Notes: generated by a model not told the origin, from the sequence alone. DNA of 64,000 nt from Desulfovibrio sp. G11 (GCF_900243745.1 NZ_LT984798.1:1482501-1546500), one strand, 5' to 3'; counted from the first letter of the stretch, positions 39,497 through 48,596 are shown. Made by a program: numbers and translations.

Positions 39497-41761
39497 TTAC
39501 AGCAATGAGCCGTCCCAGTTGAACAGGCTTTCGCGCCGCATGTCGGGCAGGCTGGCTGGCGGGTTTTCCTGCATGTGCGCAAAAAATCCGTAGCCCGCGG
39601 CGGCCATTTCCTGCCTTTTGGCGGTGAGGTCAAGAGGCCAGCCGGGATATATCCAGATATTGCCGCCGTACTGCCGCGCCCAGAAAGGCTCGCCCTTGGG
39701 ACTCAGGAACGGCTCGTTGGTCTTGACGCCAAGCAGGCCGAAACGGCTCAGTCCCACAGGCCAGAAGCCGGAAAGCACCGCGCCAAGGGGCAAGGGGCTT
39801 TGGCGGGGCAGGGCCAGCATTTCTTCACGCGGCAGTTCCGGGCTTACAAACGCTCCTGTAAAGCCCATGCCTGCCAGTATGCCCAGGGCAGGGGCATTGG
39901 CCGCGTTGCAGAACGGCCCCACCAGCAGATCGGCGTTTTCGTCCAGACTGTCGGGGAACAGGCCGCGCTGCCACGGCTCGTTACAGACAAAGTGACGCGC
40001 ACCGTCACGCCAGAGGTGCGCAACGCTGCGGCGCAGGGTTTCTTCTTCGCCGGGCCAGACCACGGGCGGCAGCCACCAGCAGATGCGCTGCACCACCGTG
40101 CGCGAGATGTCGGCGCTGCGGGGCGAAAGCCAGAGGGCCTGCAACTGGTTTTTACCGCCGCGCATGTCTTTGCCCTGCGGAATGCTGGAGCGGACGTACA
40201 TGTCCGGGCGGGGTCTCGGCCTGACGGGTGCAGGCATACGCGGGCTGGATTCCACGGCCTTGCTCTGGCGGCCGGGAAACTGGTCAAGGCGTGCCTGCCA
40301 GCTTTTGAGAATGCGCATAAGCTCCGGCTCGCGCCGGTCAATAAGAAAAACGGACGTGCCCGCTTTGGGCGTTTTGTGCTTGGGCAGGCGCATGATGAGG
40401 CTGCCGCCTTTGGGAATACGCCTTGTCACGGGCAGGGTGGCATGCCAGCGCTCGTCTTCCACGCCCACGCGCAGGTAGTCCTGCGGCAGCAGTTCCAGGT
40501 GGGGTTTCAGCACCACGCTGCCGTCCTGCTCGATGCGCAGTTTGCCCGCCAGAAGGCCGGAACTGGTCTGGCCGTCGGGCGTGGTAGGCACGGTATTGTC
40601 TTTCTGCGGCAAAAAACGTGCCCGGGTGGCCGGACGGCCCAGGGCCATCTGAAGGATTTCTTCAGCGGTCTTGCGGGCCTTGGGGTCGCCGGGATTATCA
40701 CGCAGCATGCGATAGGCCGTGACCACATGATAAACGTAGTGCGGCCCTTTCTTGCGTCCTTCAATCTTCCAGGAAACGAGGTGGGGGATGTCCAGCAGTG
40801 TTTTGGCAAGCACGTCAAGGGAAAGGTCAAGGCAGGAAAACCAGCGCCCGCTGTGTTCCTTGCGGCCGGGACCGCGCATGCTTCCCTGCCGGCCGGAGCG
40901 CCCCCGGCCATGGGCAAGGGCGGCGGCTTCATTGCGGTCATGTCGTCCATCACGGCGGCCGTCGCCACGGTCGCGGGTGTCACGTGAACCCCGGCGATCC
41001 TTGCGCGCGATATCCATGCGGGACTGTTCCTGCCGGGCGCGGTCCATTTCTTCCCGTTCCGCATTGCGGACAAGGGCCAGCGCAGCGGGGCCGCCCTGGC
41101 GGTAGACGCGGCGGCAAGGCTGCACACAACGGCCGCGCAGGCCACTTTTGCCGCCCATATAGCTGGACCAGTAGCAACGGCCGGAAACGCAATAGCACAA
41201 AGCACCGTGCACAAAGCACTCAAGGTCAAGCCCTTCGGGGCAGGCTTCGCCCATGAGGCGTATTTCGTCAATGGAAAGCTCACGCGGCAGGATAACGCGG
41301 CTGGCCCCAAGCTTTTTTGCTTCCACAAGGGCGTCGGGATGCGTGAGGTTGGCGAGGGTGGAAAGAAAAATGCCGCCCTCAAAACCGGCCTGGCGCGCCA
41401 GATCGAGTATGGCAAGATCCTGCACGATAAGGCCGTCCGGGCGCACCTGGGTTGCCAGCCGCTTGGTGAGGCGGTAGGCGGCGGCAGGCTCGTCCGGCTT
41501 GATAAGCGTATTCATGGCCACATAAACGCGGGCATTTTCGGCATGGGCCAGGTCGGTCAGGCGTGAAAGTTCGGTCAGGCCGAAGTTTTCGGCCTGCATG
41601 CGCGCCGAAAAATGCTTGAGGCCCAGATAGATGGCGTCTGCCCCGGCAGCCAGTGCTGCCAGAAAAGACGGAGTGTCTCCTGCAGGGGCCAGAATTTCCG
41701 GCCGGGCCGGAGTGGGAACAGTAACAGCGCCAGACGCCGGAATAATTGAAGAATCACTCAT
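39497..41761 (-). CDS. U32 family protein (RlhA/TrhP-type RNA hydroxylation) with Arg/Asp-rich insert
   Basis: The 754-residue protein begins with the U32 core (EILAPAGDTPSFLAALAAGADAIYLG in several conserved blocks). Cysteines at 182, 189, 191, 196, 212 and 216 (CFVHGALCYCVSGRC, then RCVQPCR) match the Fe-S ligands of RlhA/TrhP proteins, which hydroxylate rRNA or tRNA using prephenate. Residues ~223-305 are an insertion rich in Arg, Asp and Gly (RRGSRDTRDRGDGRRDGR) that splits the core just after the cysteine cluster. The core resumes at WKIEGRKKGPHYVYHVV. It overlaps the epimerase gene by 4 bp. Older annotations call this a collagenase-like peptidase. Confidence 0.87.
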   Translation of the reverse strand: MSDSSIIPASGAVTVPTPARPEILAPAGDTPSFLAALAAGADAIYLGLKHFSARMQAENFGLTELSRLTDLAHAENARVYVAMNTLIKPDEPAAAYRLTKRLATQVRPDGLIVQDLAILDLARQAGFEGGIFLSTLANLTHPDALVEAKKLGASRVILPRELSIDEIRLMGEACPEGLDLECFVHGALCYCVSGRCYWSSYMGGKSGLRGRCVQPCRRVYRQGGPAALALVRNAEREEMDRARQEQSRMDIARKDRRGSRDTRDRGDGRRDGRHDRNEAAALAHGRGRSGRQGSMRGPGRKEHSGRWFSCLDLSLDVLAKTLLDIPHLVSWKIEGRKKGPHYVYHVVTAYRMLRDNPGDPKARKTAEEILQMALGRPATRARFLPQKDNTVPTTPDGQTSSGLLAGKLRIEQDGSVVLKPHLELLPQDYLRVGVEDERWHATLPVTRRIPKGGSLIMRLPKHKTPKAGTSVFLIDRREPELMRILKSWQARLDQFPGRQSKAVESSPRMPAPVRPRPRPDMYVRSSIPQGKDMRGGKNQLQALWLSPRSADISRTVVQRICWWLPPVVWPGEEETLRRSVAHLWRDGARHFVCNEPWQRGLFPDSLDENADLLVGPFCNAANAPALGILAGMGFTGAFVSPELPREEMLALPRQSPLPLGAVLSGFWPVGLSRFGLLGVKTNEPFLSPKGEPFWARQYGGNIWIYPGWPLDLTAKRQEMAAAGYGFFAHMQENPPASLPDMRRESLFNWDGSLL

Positions 41762-42774
41762 ATTTTATAATACTCTTTATACCATTCCACAAAGCGGGCG
41801 ATGCCCTCGCGCAAGGGCGTCGACGGGGCAAAACCCGTAAGGGCGGTGAGGTCGTTGATGTCGGCCCAGGTGGCCTTTACGTCGCCGGGCTGCATGGGCA
41901 GCATGTCCTTGCGGGCTTTCATGCCCAGCGCGTCTTCAAGGGTGGCGATAAAATCGTTGAGTTCCACCGTATTGTTATTGCCGATATTATAAATGCGCCA
42001 GGGCGCGGAACTGGAAGCCGGGTCGGGCGCTGCCGGGTCAAAGGCCGGGTCTGGGCCGGGGGCCAGGGGCAGCAGGCGTACAATGCCTTCCACTATGTCG
42101 TCAATATAGGTGAAGTCGCGGCGCATGCGGCCTTCGTTAAAGACCTTGATGGGTTCGCCGCGCACAATGGCGGTGGTAAAAAGGTGCAGGGCCATGTCCG
42201 GCCTGCCCCACGGGCCGTATACGGTGAAGAAACGCAGCCCGGTGCAGGGGATGCCGTAGAGATGGCTGTAGGAATGGGCCATAAGCTCGTTGCTTTTTTT
42301 GGTGGCCGCATACAGGCTAACCGGATGGTCCACATTGTGCCGTACAGAGTAGGGTTGGGCCGCGTTGAGCCCGTAGACCGAAGAAGATGAGGCAAAAAGC
42401 AGGTGGCCGACCTTGTTGTGGCGGCAGCCTTCAAGCACATGACCAAAGCCTGTCAGGTTGGAGCTGAGATAGGATTCTGGATTGACGAGGCTGTAGCGCA
42501 CCCCGGCCTGCGCGGCCAGATTCACAACATGGCTGAAACCTTCGCGCGCGAAAAGGGCGGACATGCCCGGCCCGTCGGCCAGGTCCAGCGGTTCGAAACG
42601 AAAGCACGAGGCCTGGGGCAAGGCGGCCAGTTGCGCCAGGCGGTCTTTTTTCAACTGCACGTCGTAGTAATCGTTGCAATTGTCAATGCCTACCACGCTG
42701 TGCCCGTCGTCCAGCAGCCGTGCAGCCAGGTGATAGCCGATGAATCCTGCCGCGCCGGTTACCAGAACGTGCAT
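41758..42774 (-). CDS. NAD-dependent nucleotide-sugar epimerase, UDP-glucuronate 4-epimerase type
   Basis: Start chosen at ATG 42774 (MHVLVTGAAGFIGYH), 9 nt after GGAGG; this gives 338 residues. The Rossmann motif is GAAGFIG, the SDR catalytic residues are Ser in SSSSVYG and the Tyr-Lys pair in YAATKKSNE, and RFFTVYGPWGRPDMA is typical of CapI/GAE-type epimerases. It probably makes UDP-galacturonate for surface polysaccharide. A Pro/Ala/Asp-rich insert (GPDPAFDPAAPDPASSS) interrupts the C-terminal part. It is the first gene of the operon ending in the EndoQ-helicase, which is an odd partner. Confidence 0.9.
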   Translation of the reverse strand: MHVLVTGAAGFIGYHLAARLLDDGHSVVGIDNCNDYYDVQLKKDRLAQLAALPQASCFRFEPLDLADGPGMSALFAREGFSHVVNLAAQAGVRYSLVNPESYLSSNLTGFGHVLEGCRHNKVGHLLFASSSSVYGLNAAQPYSVRHNVDHPVSLYAATKKSNELMAHSYSHLYGIPCTGLRFFTVYGPWGRPDMALHLFTTAIVRGEPIKVFNEGRMRRDFTYIDDIVEGIVRLLPLAPGPDPAFDPAAPDPASSSAPWRIYNIGNNNTVELNDFIATLEDALGMKARKDMLPMQPGDVKATWADINDLTALTGFAPSTPLREGIARFVEWYKEYYKI

Positions 42775-42951
42775 ATGATTTTCCTCCAGTTGTGCATGCA
42801 GGCAAGGTAAGCCAGATGCCGTCCGTGAGCAAGCAAAGGCCGCAGGCCCGGGATGGCTTTGATGAAAATCTGCCGCGCCCGGCCGTCCGGAACGGGTCTG
42901 GGGCTTGCGGGATGGCCCGTGGCAAAGTATGCTGCGCAGCCAGAGGTGAGC

Positions 42952-44046
42952 ATGCACATATCCGACAAGAAAGAGCGCCGCGCCCCGGCCGGCAGTGCTG
43001 ATGGAGCGGGCGCGGAACGCCCGGCTGACGACCGCAAGCCCGCCGGAAAGCCCGGTGAAGGCGCTTCCTCCGCCAGGGCGGGCAAAAGCTCAGCGGGGCG
43101 TCCGGCTTCCGTGGCCGCGCAACCCTGGTACGCCGGGCAGCACAAAGACGCCCTTTTATACCTCATGATAGCCATTTTCTTTGTGGAACTGGCCGTGGGC
43201 GGCGTGGCATTTTTTTATGGAGTCATGCATGCCGCGCCGGAAGTGCCGGGCGGGCCGCCCATGGCGCGCTTTCCCTGGCTTGGCTGGGTGCTGGCCGCCA
43301 TTCTGGCCCCGGTGGGCCTCATACTTATCGTGCACCTTGCCGGAACCTGGGTTTCGCGCTTTCTCGGGCGTGAAGCCGGGGATGTGGCTGCATCCGGCGG
43401 AGGCGGCCATGCTGCCGATGCCGATCAGGTACCTGAACGGTTGCAGCGTTTTTACGCCATCATCCGCAATGCGCCCACGGTGGTGGTGCTGCTGGGCATT
43501 CTGCTGCTCGGGGCCGCGCTTTTTTTTGTGGACGGGGCATTCACGGCCCTTGTGGCTCTGGGCAGTTCCCTTGTTCCCTATATTCCCTGGATCGCGGGCA
43601 GCGTGGCGGCCATGATTGCCGTGTGCTACCTTGTGCACCGCCTGTTTATCTATCGCCATCACCGCATGCAGCAGGAGTTTGCCTACCGCCGCGAAGTGCT
43701 GGAGCGCACGGGCATAGTGCTGGTGGACAAAAACTGTATTCCGCTGCCGCAGACGGAAGAACAGCGCCTGGCGCTGGGTGAGGCCCGCATTGTGGACGCC
43801 CGGGCAGCCTTGCCGCCGGCGGACGGTGCGCCGCCTACGGAAAACCGGGAAACCCGGGAAGCCGGGAAACACGAAGAGTATGGTCAGAAGGGCCGCAATG
43901 CTTCGGGCAGTGAGGGTTTTTCATCTGCCGGAAACGCTGAAGACGAGATTACGGATGCTGAAATAATCTCGCCCGAAATATCCGCCGAAGTTCCTGCAGA
44001 TACCGGAGACAATGAGGCCAAAAGCCGGTCAGCCGGAAAGGTCTGA
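42952..44046 (+). CDS. Four-helix membrane protein of unknown function
   Basis: Start chosen at ATG 42952 (MHISDKKERRAPAG), after GAGGTG; this gives 364 residues. A basic Ala/Gly/Pro-rich cytoplasmic N-terminus of ~65 residues precedes four membrane segments (about 68-92, 103-130, 177-203 and 208-235). A hydrophilic region with a conserved-looking strand (GIVLVDKNCIPLPQTEEQR) and a low-complexity acidic tail follow. No enzymatic motif or known family is recognised. It is divergent from the epimerase gene and converges on cbiC, so it is probably a single-gene unit. Confidence 0.8.
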   Translation: MHISDKKERRAPAGSADGAGAERPADDRKPAGKPGEGASSARAGKSSAGRPASVAAQPWYAGQHKDALLYLMIAIFFVELAVGGVAFFYGVMHAAPEVPGGPPMARFPWLGWVLAAILAPVGLILIVHLAGTWVSRFLGREAGDVAASGGGGHAADADQVPERLQRFYAIIRNAPTVVVLLGILLLGAALFFVDGAFTALVALGSSLVPYIPWIAGSVAAMIAVCYLVHRLFIYRHHRMQQEFAYRREVLERTGIVLVDKNCIPLPQTEEQRLALGEARIVDARAALPPADGAPPTENRETREAGKHEEYGQKGRNASGSEGFSSAGNAEDEITDAEIISPEISAEVPADTGDNEAKSRSAGKV

Positions 44047-44070
44047 GCAAACGCAGTTTGACAAAGCAGG

Positions 44071-44763
44071 TTATAGTGCCGCCGCCTGCGTCAGGCCGCG
44101 CCGTGCCAGCGCAATATCTGCCAGGGCGTTGACGCAGGCCGCCGCCACCGCCGAGCCGCCCTTGCGCCCCAGCAGGGTAAAGTGGGGCCACGCAGTGCGG
44201 CGGAGCAGTTCTTTGGACTGCGCCGCATTAACAAAACCTACGGGCATGCCCACAATAAGGGCCGGGGGCGGCGCGCCCTGTTCCAGCACGTCCAGCAGGC
44301 CGAGCAGGGCTGTGGGCGCGTTGCCGATGACCATGATATGTCCCTGCATCTGCGCGGCGAGGGATTCCAGCCCCGCGCGGGAGCGTGTGGTTTTTTTTGC
44401 CCGCGCAAGCGCATCAAGCCCGGGCAGGGCCATGATGGGCGTAACGGTAACGCCAAGGGGTGTCAGCCGCCGCAGGGGCAATCCTGCCGCAGCCATGCGT
44501 GTGTCGGTGTACACAGTGCAGCCCGCCAGCAGGGCGTTTACGCCCGCTTCAAGGGCAGTCTGGCTCAGACACAGGTCATGCACAATTTCTGTATCGCCCA
44601 GTGTATGCACGCAGCGGCGCGCCACCTGCCACAAAAGCCCTTCAAAAAGGCGCGGGGGCGGCATTTCTTTATCAATAATGGCAAAAGAGCGCTCTTCGAT
44701 GGTCTGGGGGGTGCAGGCCGGGTCCAGTTCTACGGAATGTTCCGGCGCAGGAATATACGTCAT
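44071..44763 (-). CDS. cbiC: Precorrin-8X / cobalt-precorrin-8 methylmutase
   Basis: Start chosen at ATG 44763 (MTYIPAPEHSVELD), with GAGG 9 nt upstream; ATG 44817 is a longer option overlapping cbiA. The 230-residue enzyme moves a methyl group from C-11 to C-12 of the corrin ring. The catalytic His lies in GDTEIVHDLCLS, and the substrate-binding blocks IEERSFAIIDKE and ALIVGMPVGFVNAAQSKE are conserved. It follows cbiA on the same strand. In an anaerobe the cobalt-early pathway is more likely, hence cbiC rather than cobH. Confidence 0.94.
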   Translation of the reverse strand: MTYIPAPEHSVELDPACTPQTIEERSFAIIDKEMPPPRLFEGLLWQVARRCVHTLGDTEIVHDLCLSQTALEAGVNALLAGCTVYTDTRMAAAGLPLRRLTPLGVTVTPIMALPGLDALARAKKTTRSRAGLESLAAQMQGHIMVIGNAPTALLGLLDVLEQGAPPPALIVGMPVGFVNAAQSKELLRRTAWPHFTLLGRKGGSAVAAACVNALADIALARRGLTQAAAL

Positions 44764-44800
44764 GGGTAAGCCTCGGTTGGTCGTGTGTGCGCTCGCGGCG

Positions 44801-46555
44801 TTACATCGTTCTGCCATTGTTTTTTACCGCTGCTTCGAGCCATGTACGCCAGAAGCGTCGGGATCCCTCAGGATAGCAGTGCAGCCATGTTCCGGCCACG
44901 GAGCCGTGGCGGCAGCCCTCCTGCCGTAAAAAAATTCCCTTGCTGTCATACAGGTTCCACAATGGCGCGCAGTGTGCGGGCAAAGGGGAATCGTCTTCAC
45001 GGGCATAGTGAAATTCGTGTCCCCGTACCCAGATGGGGGCAGGGCGGCTGCATTCTGCGCCTGCCCCGGTTTTGGCGCGGTCCTGGGGCCGGTCTTGCGG
45101 CCAGCCCGGCAGGGCCAGAGCGGCCCGGTAGCCCAGGGCTGCACGCTCCTGCCCCAGGGTGCAGTGTATGGGTAAAAGACCGGCCATGGGATGTTCTGTT
45201 GCTCTGTCCGCCCCGTCATGCGTCTTCAGGCGCAGGGAGTGCATAAGGTAGATGTAGCCCCCGCACTCACCATATATGGGAAGGCCGTTCCGGGCCAGTG
45301 CGCGCAGGGCGTCAAGCATGCGGACGTTGGTTGACAGTTGCGGGGCATGCAGTTCTGGGTAGCCGCCGGGAAAGTACAGGGCGGAACAGCCGGGCGGCGG
45401 CGCGGCATCGCGCAGCGGTGAAAAGAAAACAAGCTCTGCGCCCAGTTCTGCGAGCAGGGGGGGCAGGTCGGCATAGCAGAAACTGAAGGCCGCATCCCAG
45501 GCCATGCCCACACGGGGGCGGCGGGTGCGTTTGGGGGTGGAAGTTTTTTGGGGGGCAGCGGGAGCGTCGTGCTGCCCCATTCCCGCACCGTCAACAGCAT
45601 TTTGAAGAACATGCCGGCCACCGGGCGGGCGCGGCATAAAAAAGCGCGCGGCCCAGGCTGTTTCCTCTGTGGCAGGGCTGCCTTTCTCCGCATTTGCCAT
45701 AAAAAAAGCGGCCGCATCTGGCGTATTGTGCAGACTGTCTGCTGTTCCCACCAGACGCAGCAGGGCATCCAGGCGGCAATTTTCTTCAAACCAGTGTGCC
45801 AGCGCGGGGCGATCCAGGGCGGACAGGGCCTCCCGTGCTTCCACAAGGCCAAGATGGCGGGACTTGAGGGCAGGTGCTCCAGCGCGGGGCAACAGCCCCA
45901 GCAGGGGCAGGCCGTCTGTTTTTTGCAGCGGCTTCAGGGCATCTTCAATAATTTCTGCATGGCGCGGACTGCCCACATGTGTGCAGATAACGCCCAGAAA
46001 GCGCGGGGTTGGACCGTGGACGGACAACCAGTGCGGCTTGTGGCGGACATAGCCTTCCACCAGCGGCGCCACTGACTGTCCAAGCCCTGCCGCACTGCAT
46101 ATGAGCAGAATGGGTAGGTCCAGCAGGGCCGCCAGCTGTGCCGTGCTGCCCGCGCCGCCATGTCCGCCGTCATACAGGCCCATGGCTCCTTCAACCACAA
46201 GAAGGGCAGGGGCGGGCGTGCCGAAGGAATGTTTTTGAGAGTTTTCAGGCCCGGCCATGCGGCCAAAGACGCTGCGCAGACCCCTGGGCAGGCGTTTTTT
46301 TGAAGTCAGCGGGCTTTCTCCGGCTTTGGGCGGAGTTTCGCGACACATCCACGTGTCAAGATTGGCGGCGGGCAGACCTGTGATGGCGGCGTGAAAAGCG
46401 GCGTCTATATAGTCGGGACCGGTTTTGGCGGCGCGCACGGGAATGCCGCGGGCAGCCAGGGCGCAAAGCAGGGCCAGGGTGGCCGTGGTCTTGCCCGTAT
46501 TGCTGCCTGTGCCGGCGATGATGATGCCGGGAATGCGCGGCTGTTCGGTGTGCAT
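44801..46555 (-). CDS. cbiA: Cobyrinate a,c-diamide synthase
   Basis: The 584-residue enzyme uses glutamine and ATP to amidate two side chains of cobyrinate. The N-terminal dethiobiotin-synthetase-like domain has IIAGTGSNTGKTT and VVEGAMGLYDG; the C-terminal amidotransferase domain has the nucleophile in YGECGGYIYLM and the His region GTWLHCYPEGS. It is longer than usual because of a low-complexity linker (~330-365) and another insert near 80-110. A ribosome site GGAG lies 7 nt before ATG 46555. Confidence 0.94.
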   Translation of the reverse strand: MHTEQPRIPGIIIAGTGSNTGKTTATLALLCALAARGIPVRAAKTGPDYIDAAFHAAITGLPAANLDTWMCRETPPKAGESPLTSKKRLPRGLRSVFGRMAGPENSQKHSFGTPAPALLVVEGAMGLYDGGHGGAGSTAQLAALLDLPILLICSAAGLGQSVAPLVEGYVRHKPHWLSVHGPTPRFLGVICTHVGSPRHAEIIEDALKPLQKTDGLPLLGLLPRAGAPALKSRHLGLVEAREALSALDRPALAHWFEENCRLDALLRLVGTADSLHNTPDAAAFFMANAEKGSPATEETAWAARFFMPRPPGGRHVLQNAVDGAGMGQHDAPAAPQKTSTPKRTRRPRVGMAWDAAFSFCYADLPPLLAELGAELVFFSPLRDAAPPPGCSALYFPGGYPELHAPQLSTNVRMLDALRALARNGLPIYGECGGYIYLMHSLRLKTHDGADRATEHPMAGLLPIHCTLGQERAALGYRAALALPGWPQDRPQDRAKTGAGAECSRPAPIWVRGHEFHYAREDDSPLPAHCAPLWNLYDSKGIFLRQEGCRHGSVAGTWLHCYPEGSRRFWRTWLEAAVKNNGRTM

Positions 46556-46866
46556 GACGTCTCCGGCGGATCAGGGGGTTCCAGACGGAAGCAGCTTCTG
46601 CATCCAGCTTTTCACTTTTACGAGATGTTTTGCCACATGTCAGCGTTGAGCATACGTATTTTCAACGCGTATACGGCGCTTGTTGCGATTTTTGTCCAAC
46701 CAGGGAGTAGCCGTGCTTTGCCGTGTTCAACGCTTGCCCTATAAATACCAGAAAGGCGTAAAAATAAAAGTTTTTGAGGGGATGGGGGGCTGGGGGCAGG
46801 GGAACTTTTTACAAAAAGTTCCCCTGCCCCCAGAAAAGCCTTCTGCCTCCCTGCCTCACCATCACC
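46556..46866. other. Noncoding interval with long perfect hairpin
   Basis: No gene is seen. A G-rich run (about 46776-46802) leads into a 21-bp perfect inverted repeat (listed separately). Confidence 0.55.
46790..46833. repeat. 21-bp perfect inverted repeat with 2-nt loop
   Basis: 46790-46810 pairs exactly with 46813-46833. The arms combine a G-rich block, CTGGGGGCAGGGG, with AACTTTTT. No T-run follows outside the stem. It sits between two leftward genes and may attenuate read-through into cbiA, or be one copy of a dispersed intergenic repeat. Confidence 0.7.
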
Positions 46867-47103
46867 CTACCGTTGCCGCAGGGCCTCGGCGATGATGGCG
46901 GCATCCTCCCGGGGCCGGGCCTTGAGGCCCAGCTCGGCGTGGCCGCCGGAGCAGATAAAGCCCTGGGGACCAAGCTCCAGAAAGCCCGCGGAAAGCACCT
47001 GGCCGTAGGGCAGTTGTTCGCGCATGTCGCTGTGGTCAACGCGGCGGGGAAAGACAAAGGGGACGGGCTGGCCGGAAAAATCTTCAACGATGAGGTATTT
47101 CAC
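46867..47103 (-). CDS. Small uncharacterised protein downstream of mltG
   Basis: The 78-residue protein starts at GTG 47103 (MKYLIVEDFSGQPV), 6 nt after AAGGAGG and 9 bp past the mltG stop. It has no membrane segment or signal. It reads FPRRVDHSDMREQLPYG in the middle and ends GGHAELGLKARPREDAAII. The family is not known to me. The strong ribosome site and tight spacing support a real gene that ends this translation-coupled group. Confidence 0.72.
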   Translation of the reverse strand: MKYLIVEDFSGQPVPFVFPRRVDHSDMREQLPYGQVLSAGFLELGPQGFICSGGHAELGLKARPREDAAIIAEALRQR

Positions 47104-47112
47104 GGGGCCTCC

Positions 47113-48162
47113 TTAGCGGCTCTGCTGGGCTTTGCGCCTGTTTTGCAGGTACTGGCGCACGGCCTTGTTATGGTCCGCAAGATTGGTGGAAAACGCATGT
47201 TCACCGCCGTCAGTGACGGCCACAAAATAGAGAAAGTCATGTTTTTCCGGATTGATGGCCGCCTTGAGCGCCGCCATGCCGAACGAGCATATGGGACCGG
47301 GCGGCAGCCCCGGCCGCTGGTAGGTATTGTACAGGTTGTTGGGATCGTCCAGGTGATTGCGGCGCAGATTGCCGTCAAAGCCGGGACCAAGGCCGTAGAT
47401 GACCGTGGGGTCGGCCTGAAGGATCATGTTACGGGCCAGGCGATTCTGATACACCCCGGCCACACGCGGGCGCTCGGCGTCGATGCCTGTTTCCTTTTCC
47501 ACCACCGAGGCCAGGATCATCCAGGTTTTCAGTTGGTCCACGGCGGGTTTTCTGCCATCGGGCCACACAGGGGCAGCCTTGCGCCAAAAATTGTCCACCA
47601 TACGCCCGGCAACGCTGCGGGCCTGAGCCATATCCGGCTCGTCAGCTTTTTTCAGCAGATAGGTATCCGGCATGAGAAAACCCTCGGCCGTGGCAAAGGG
47701 GATGCCATAGTGGCGCAGAAAGGCCGGGTCCGTGACGACCTGACGGAAATCGTCAAAGCGCACAAGTCCGGCTTCTTCCAGCAGTTTGCCGGTCTGCCAC
47801 CAGGTGAGTCCTTCGGGGACAGTAATGCGGAAAAGCACTGGCTGGCCGTTGACGAGCGTGTCCAGCACCTTTTCGGGCAGCCAGCCGGAATTGAGGGCAA
47901 AGCGCCCGGCCTGAAGGCGGCTGTCCCATTCCTTATAGCGGGCGAGCAGGGCGAACCTGCGGGCGTCGGTGATAATGCCTTTCTGCTCAAGCCCTGCCGC
48001 CACCTGGGCAAAGCGCGCGCCGGGCGGCACATCAAAAAAAACATTCTGCCCCTCGCTTTGCGCCGGGGTATTCAGGAAGGTATGAGCCTCGTAAGCAAGC
48101 CAGCCGCCACCGGCCAGGGCCAGCAGTAACAGCAGTCCGAGCAGGCGCAGCAGTGTTTTCAT
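47113..48162 (-). CDS. mltG: Endolytic murein transglycosylase MltG
   Basis: The 349-residue protein has an N-terminal membrane anchor (LLRLLGLLLLLALAGGGWLAYEA), a LysM-like region and the YceG domain. The catalytic Glu lies in ILASVVEKETG, followed by AGVYQNRLARNMILQADPTV and LPPGPICSFGMAALKAA. It cuts nascent glycan strands at the inner membrane and helps set their length. It overlaps ruvX by 4 bp (ATGA). Confidence 0.95.
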   Translation of the reverse strand: MKTLLRLLGLLLLLALAGGGWLAYEAHTFLNTPAQSEGQNVFFDVPPGARFAQVAAGLEQKGIITDARRFALLARYKEWDSRLQAGRFALNSGWLPEKVLDTLVNGQPVLFRITVPEGLTWWQTGKLLEEAGLVRFDDFRQVVTDPAFLRHYGIPFATAEGFLMPDTYLLKKADEPDMAQARSVAGRMVDNFWRKAAPVWPDGRKPAVDQLKTWMILASVVEKETGIDAERPRVAGVYQNRLARNMILQADPTVIYGLGPGFDGNLRRNHLDDPNNLYNTYQRPGLPPGPICSFGMAALKAAINPEKHDFLYFVAVTDGGEHAFSTNLADHNKAVRQYLQNRRKAQQSR

Positions 48163-48596
48163 GCGGGACTCCGCTCTTGCGGGGCAAGGGCTAGAAAGGA
48201 CGAAAGAATGCGCACGGCAGCCTGCTGGTCAAGTACGGCCTTGCGCTTGCGCATTTTGAGCCCGGCCTCGCGCAGGTCAGCCCAGGCTTCTTCAGAACTC
48301 AGCTCTTCAACCATATAGTAAAAGGGCAGGGGGATACGGCGCTTGAGGCGCTGGGTAACATTGCGCACCTGCCTTGTGGTCAGGCTTTCTTTTCCGTCCT
48401 GCGTGAGGGGCAGGCCCACCACAACCGCTTCGGCCCCTGCTTCAATGATTTTTTCCGCCAGGGCGGCGAGAAAGAGCTTGCGGTCAGTGTAGTCCTGCAG
48501 GCGCACGGTCGCCAGGGGGAAAGCCATGCGCCCGTCAGGGTCTGACACGGCCAGGCCCGTGCGGGCCAGGCCGTAATCCACACTTACAAATTTCAA
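48159..48596 (-). CDS. ruvX: RuvX/YqgF-type Holliday junction resolvase-like protein
   Basis: The 145-residue protein has the RNase-H-like YqgF fold: KFVSVDYGLARTGLAVSD at the start, VVVGLPLTQDG, and VEELSSEEA, then a final helix beginning DQQAAVRIL. The start is TTG 48596, immediately after the TAG of trpS (TAGTTG), with GGGGGTG inside the trpS end as ribosome site. Members process pre-16S rRNA ends or junction DNA; which applies here is not clear. Confidence 0.92.
   Translation of the reverse strand: MKFVSVDYGLARTGLAVSDPDGRMAFPLATVRLQDYTDRKLFLAALAEKIIEAGAEAVVVGLPLTQDGKESLTTRQVRNVTQRLKRRIPLPFYYMVEELSSEEAWADLREAGLKMRKRKAVLDQQAAVRILSSFLALAPQERSPA

Noticed and set aside
39575-40987. Long rightward open frame opposite the U32 gene
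   Set aside because: Its composition is typical of an antisense frame, and the leftward U32 gene has clear homology.
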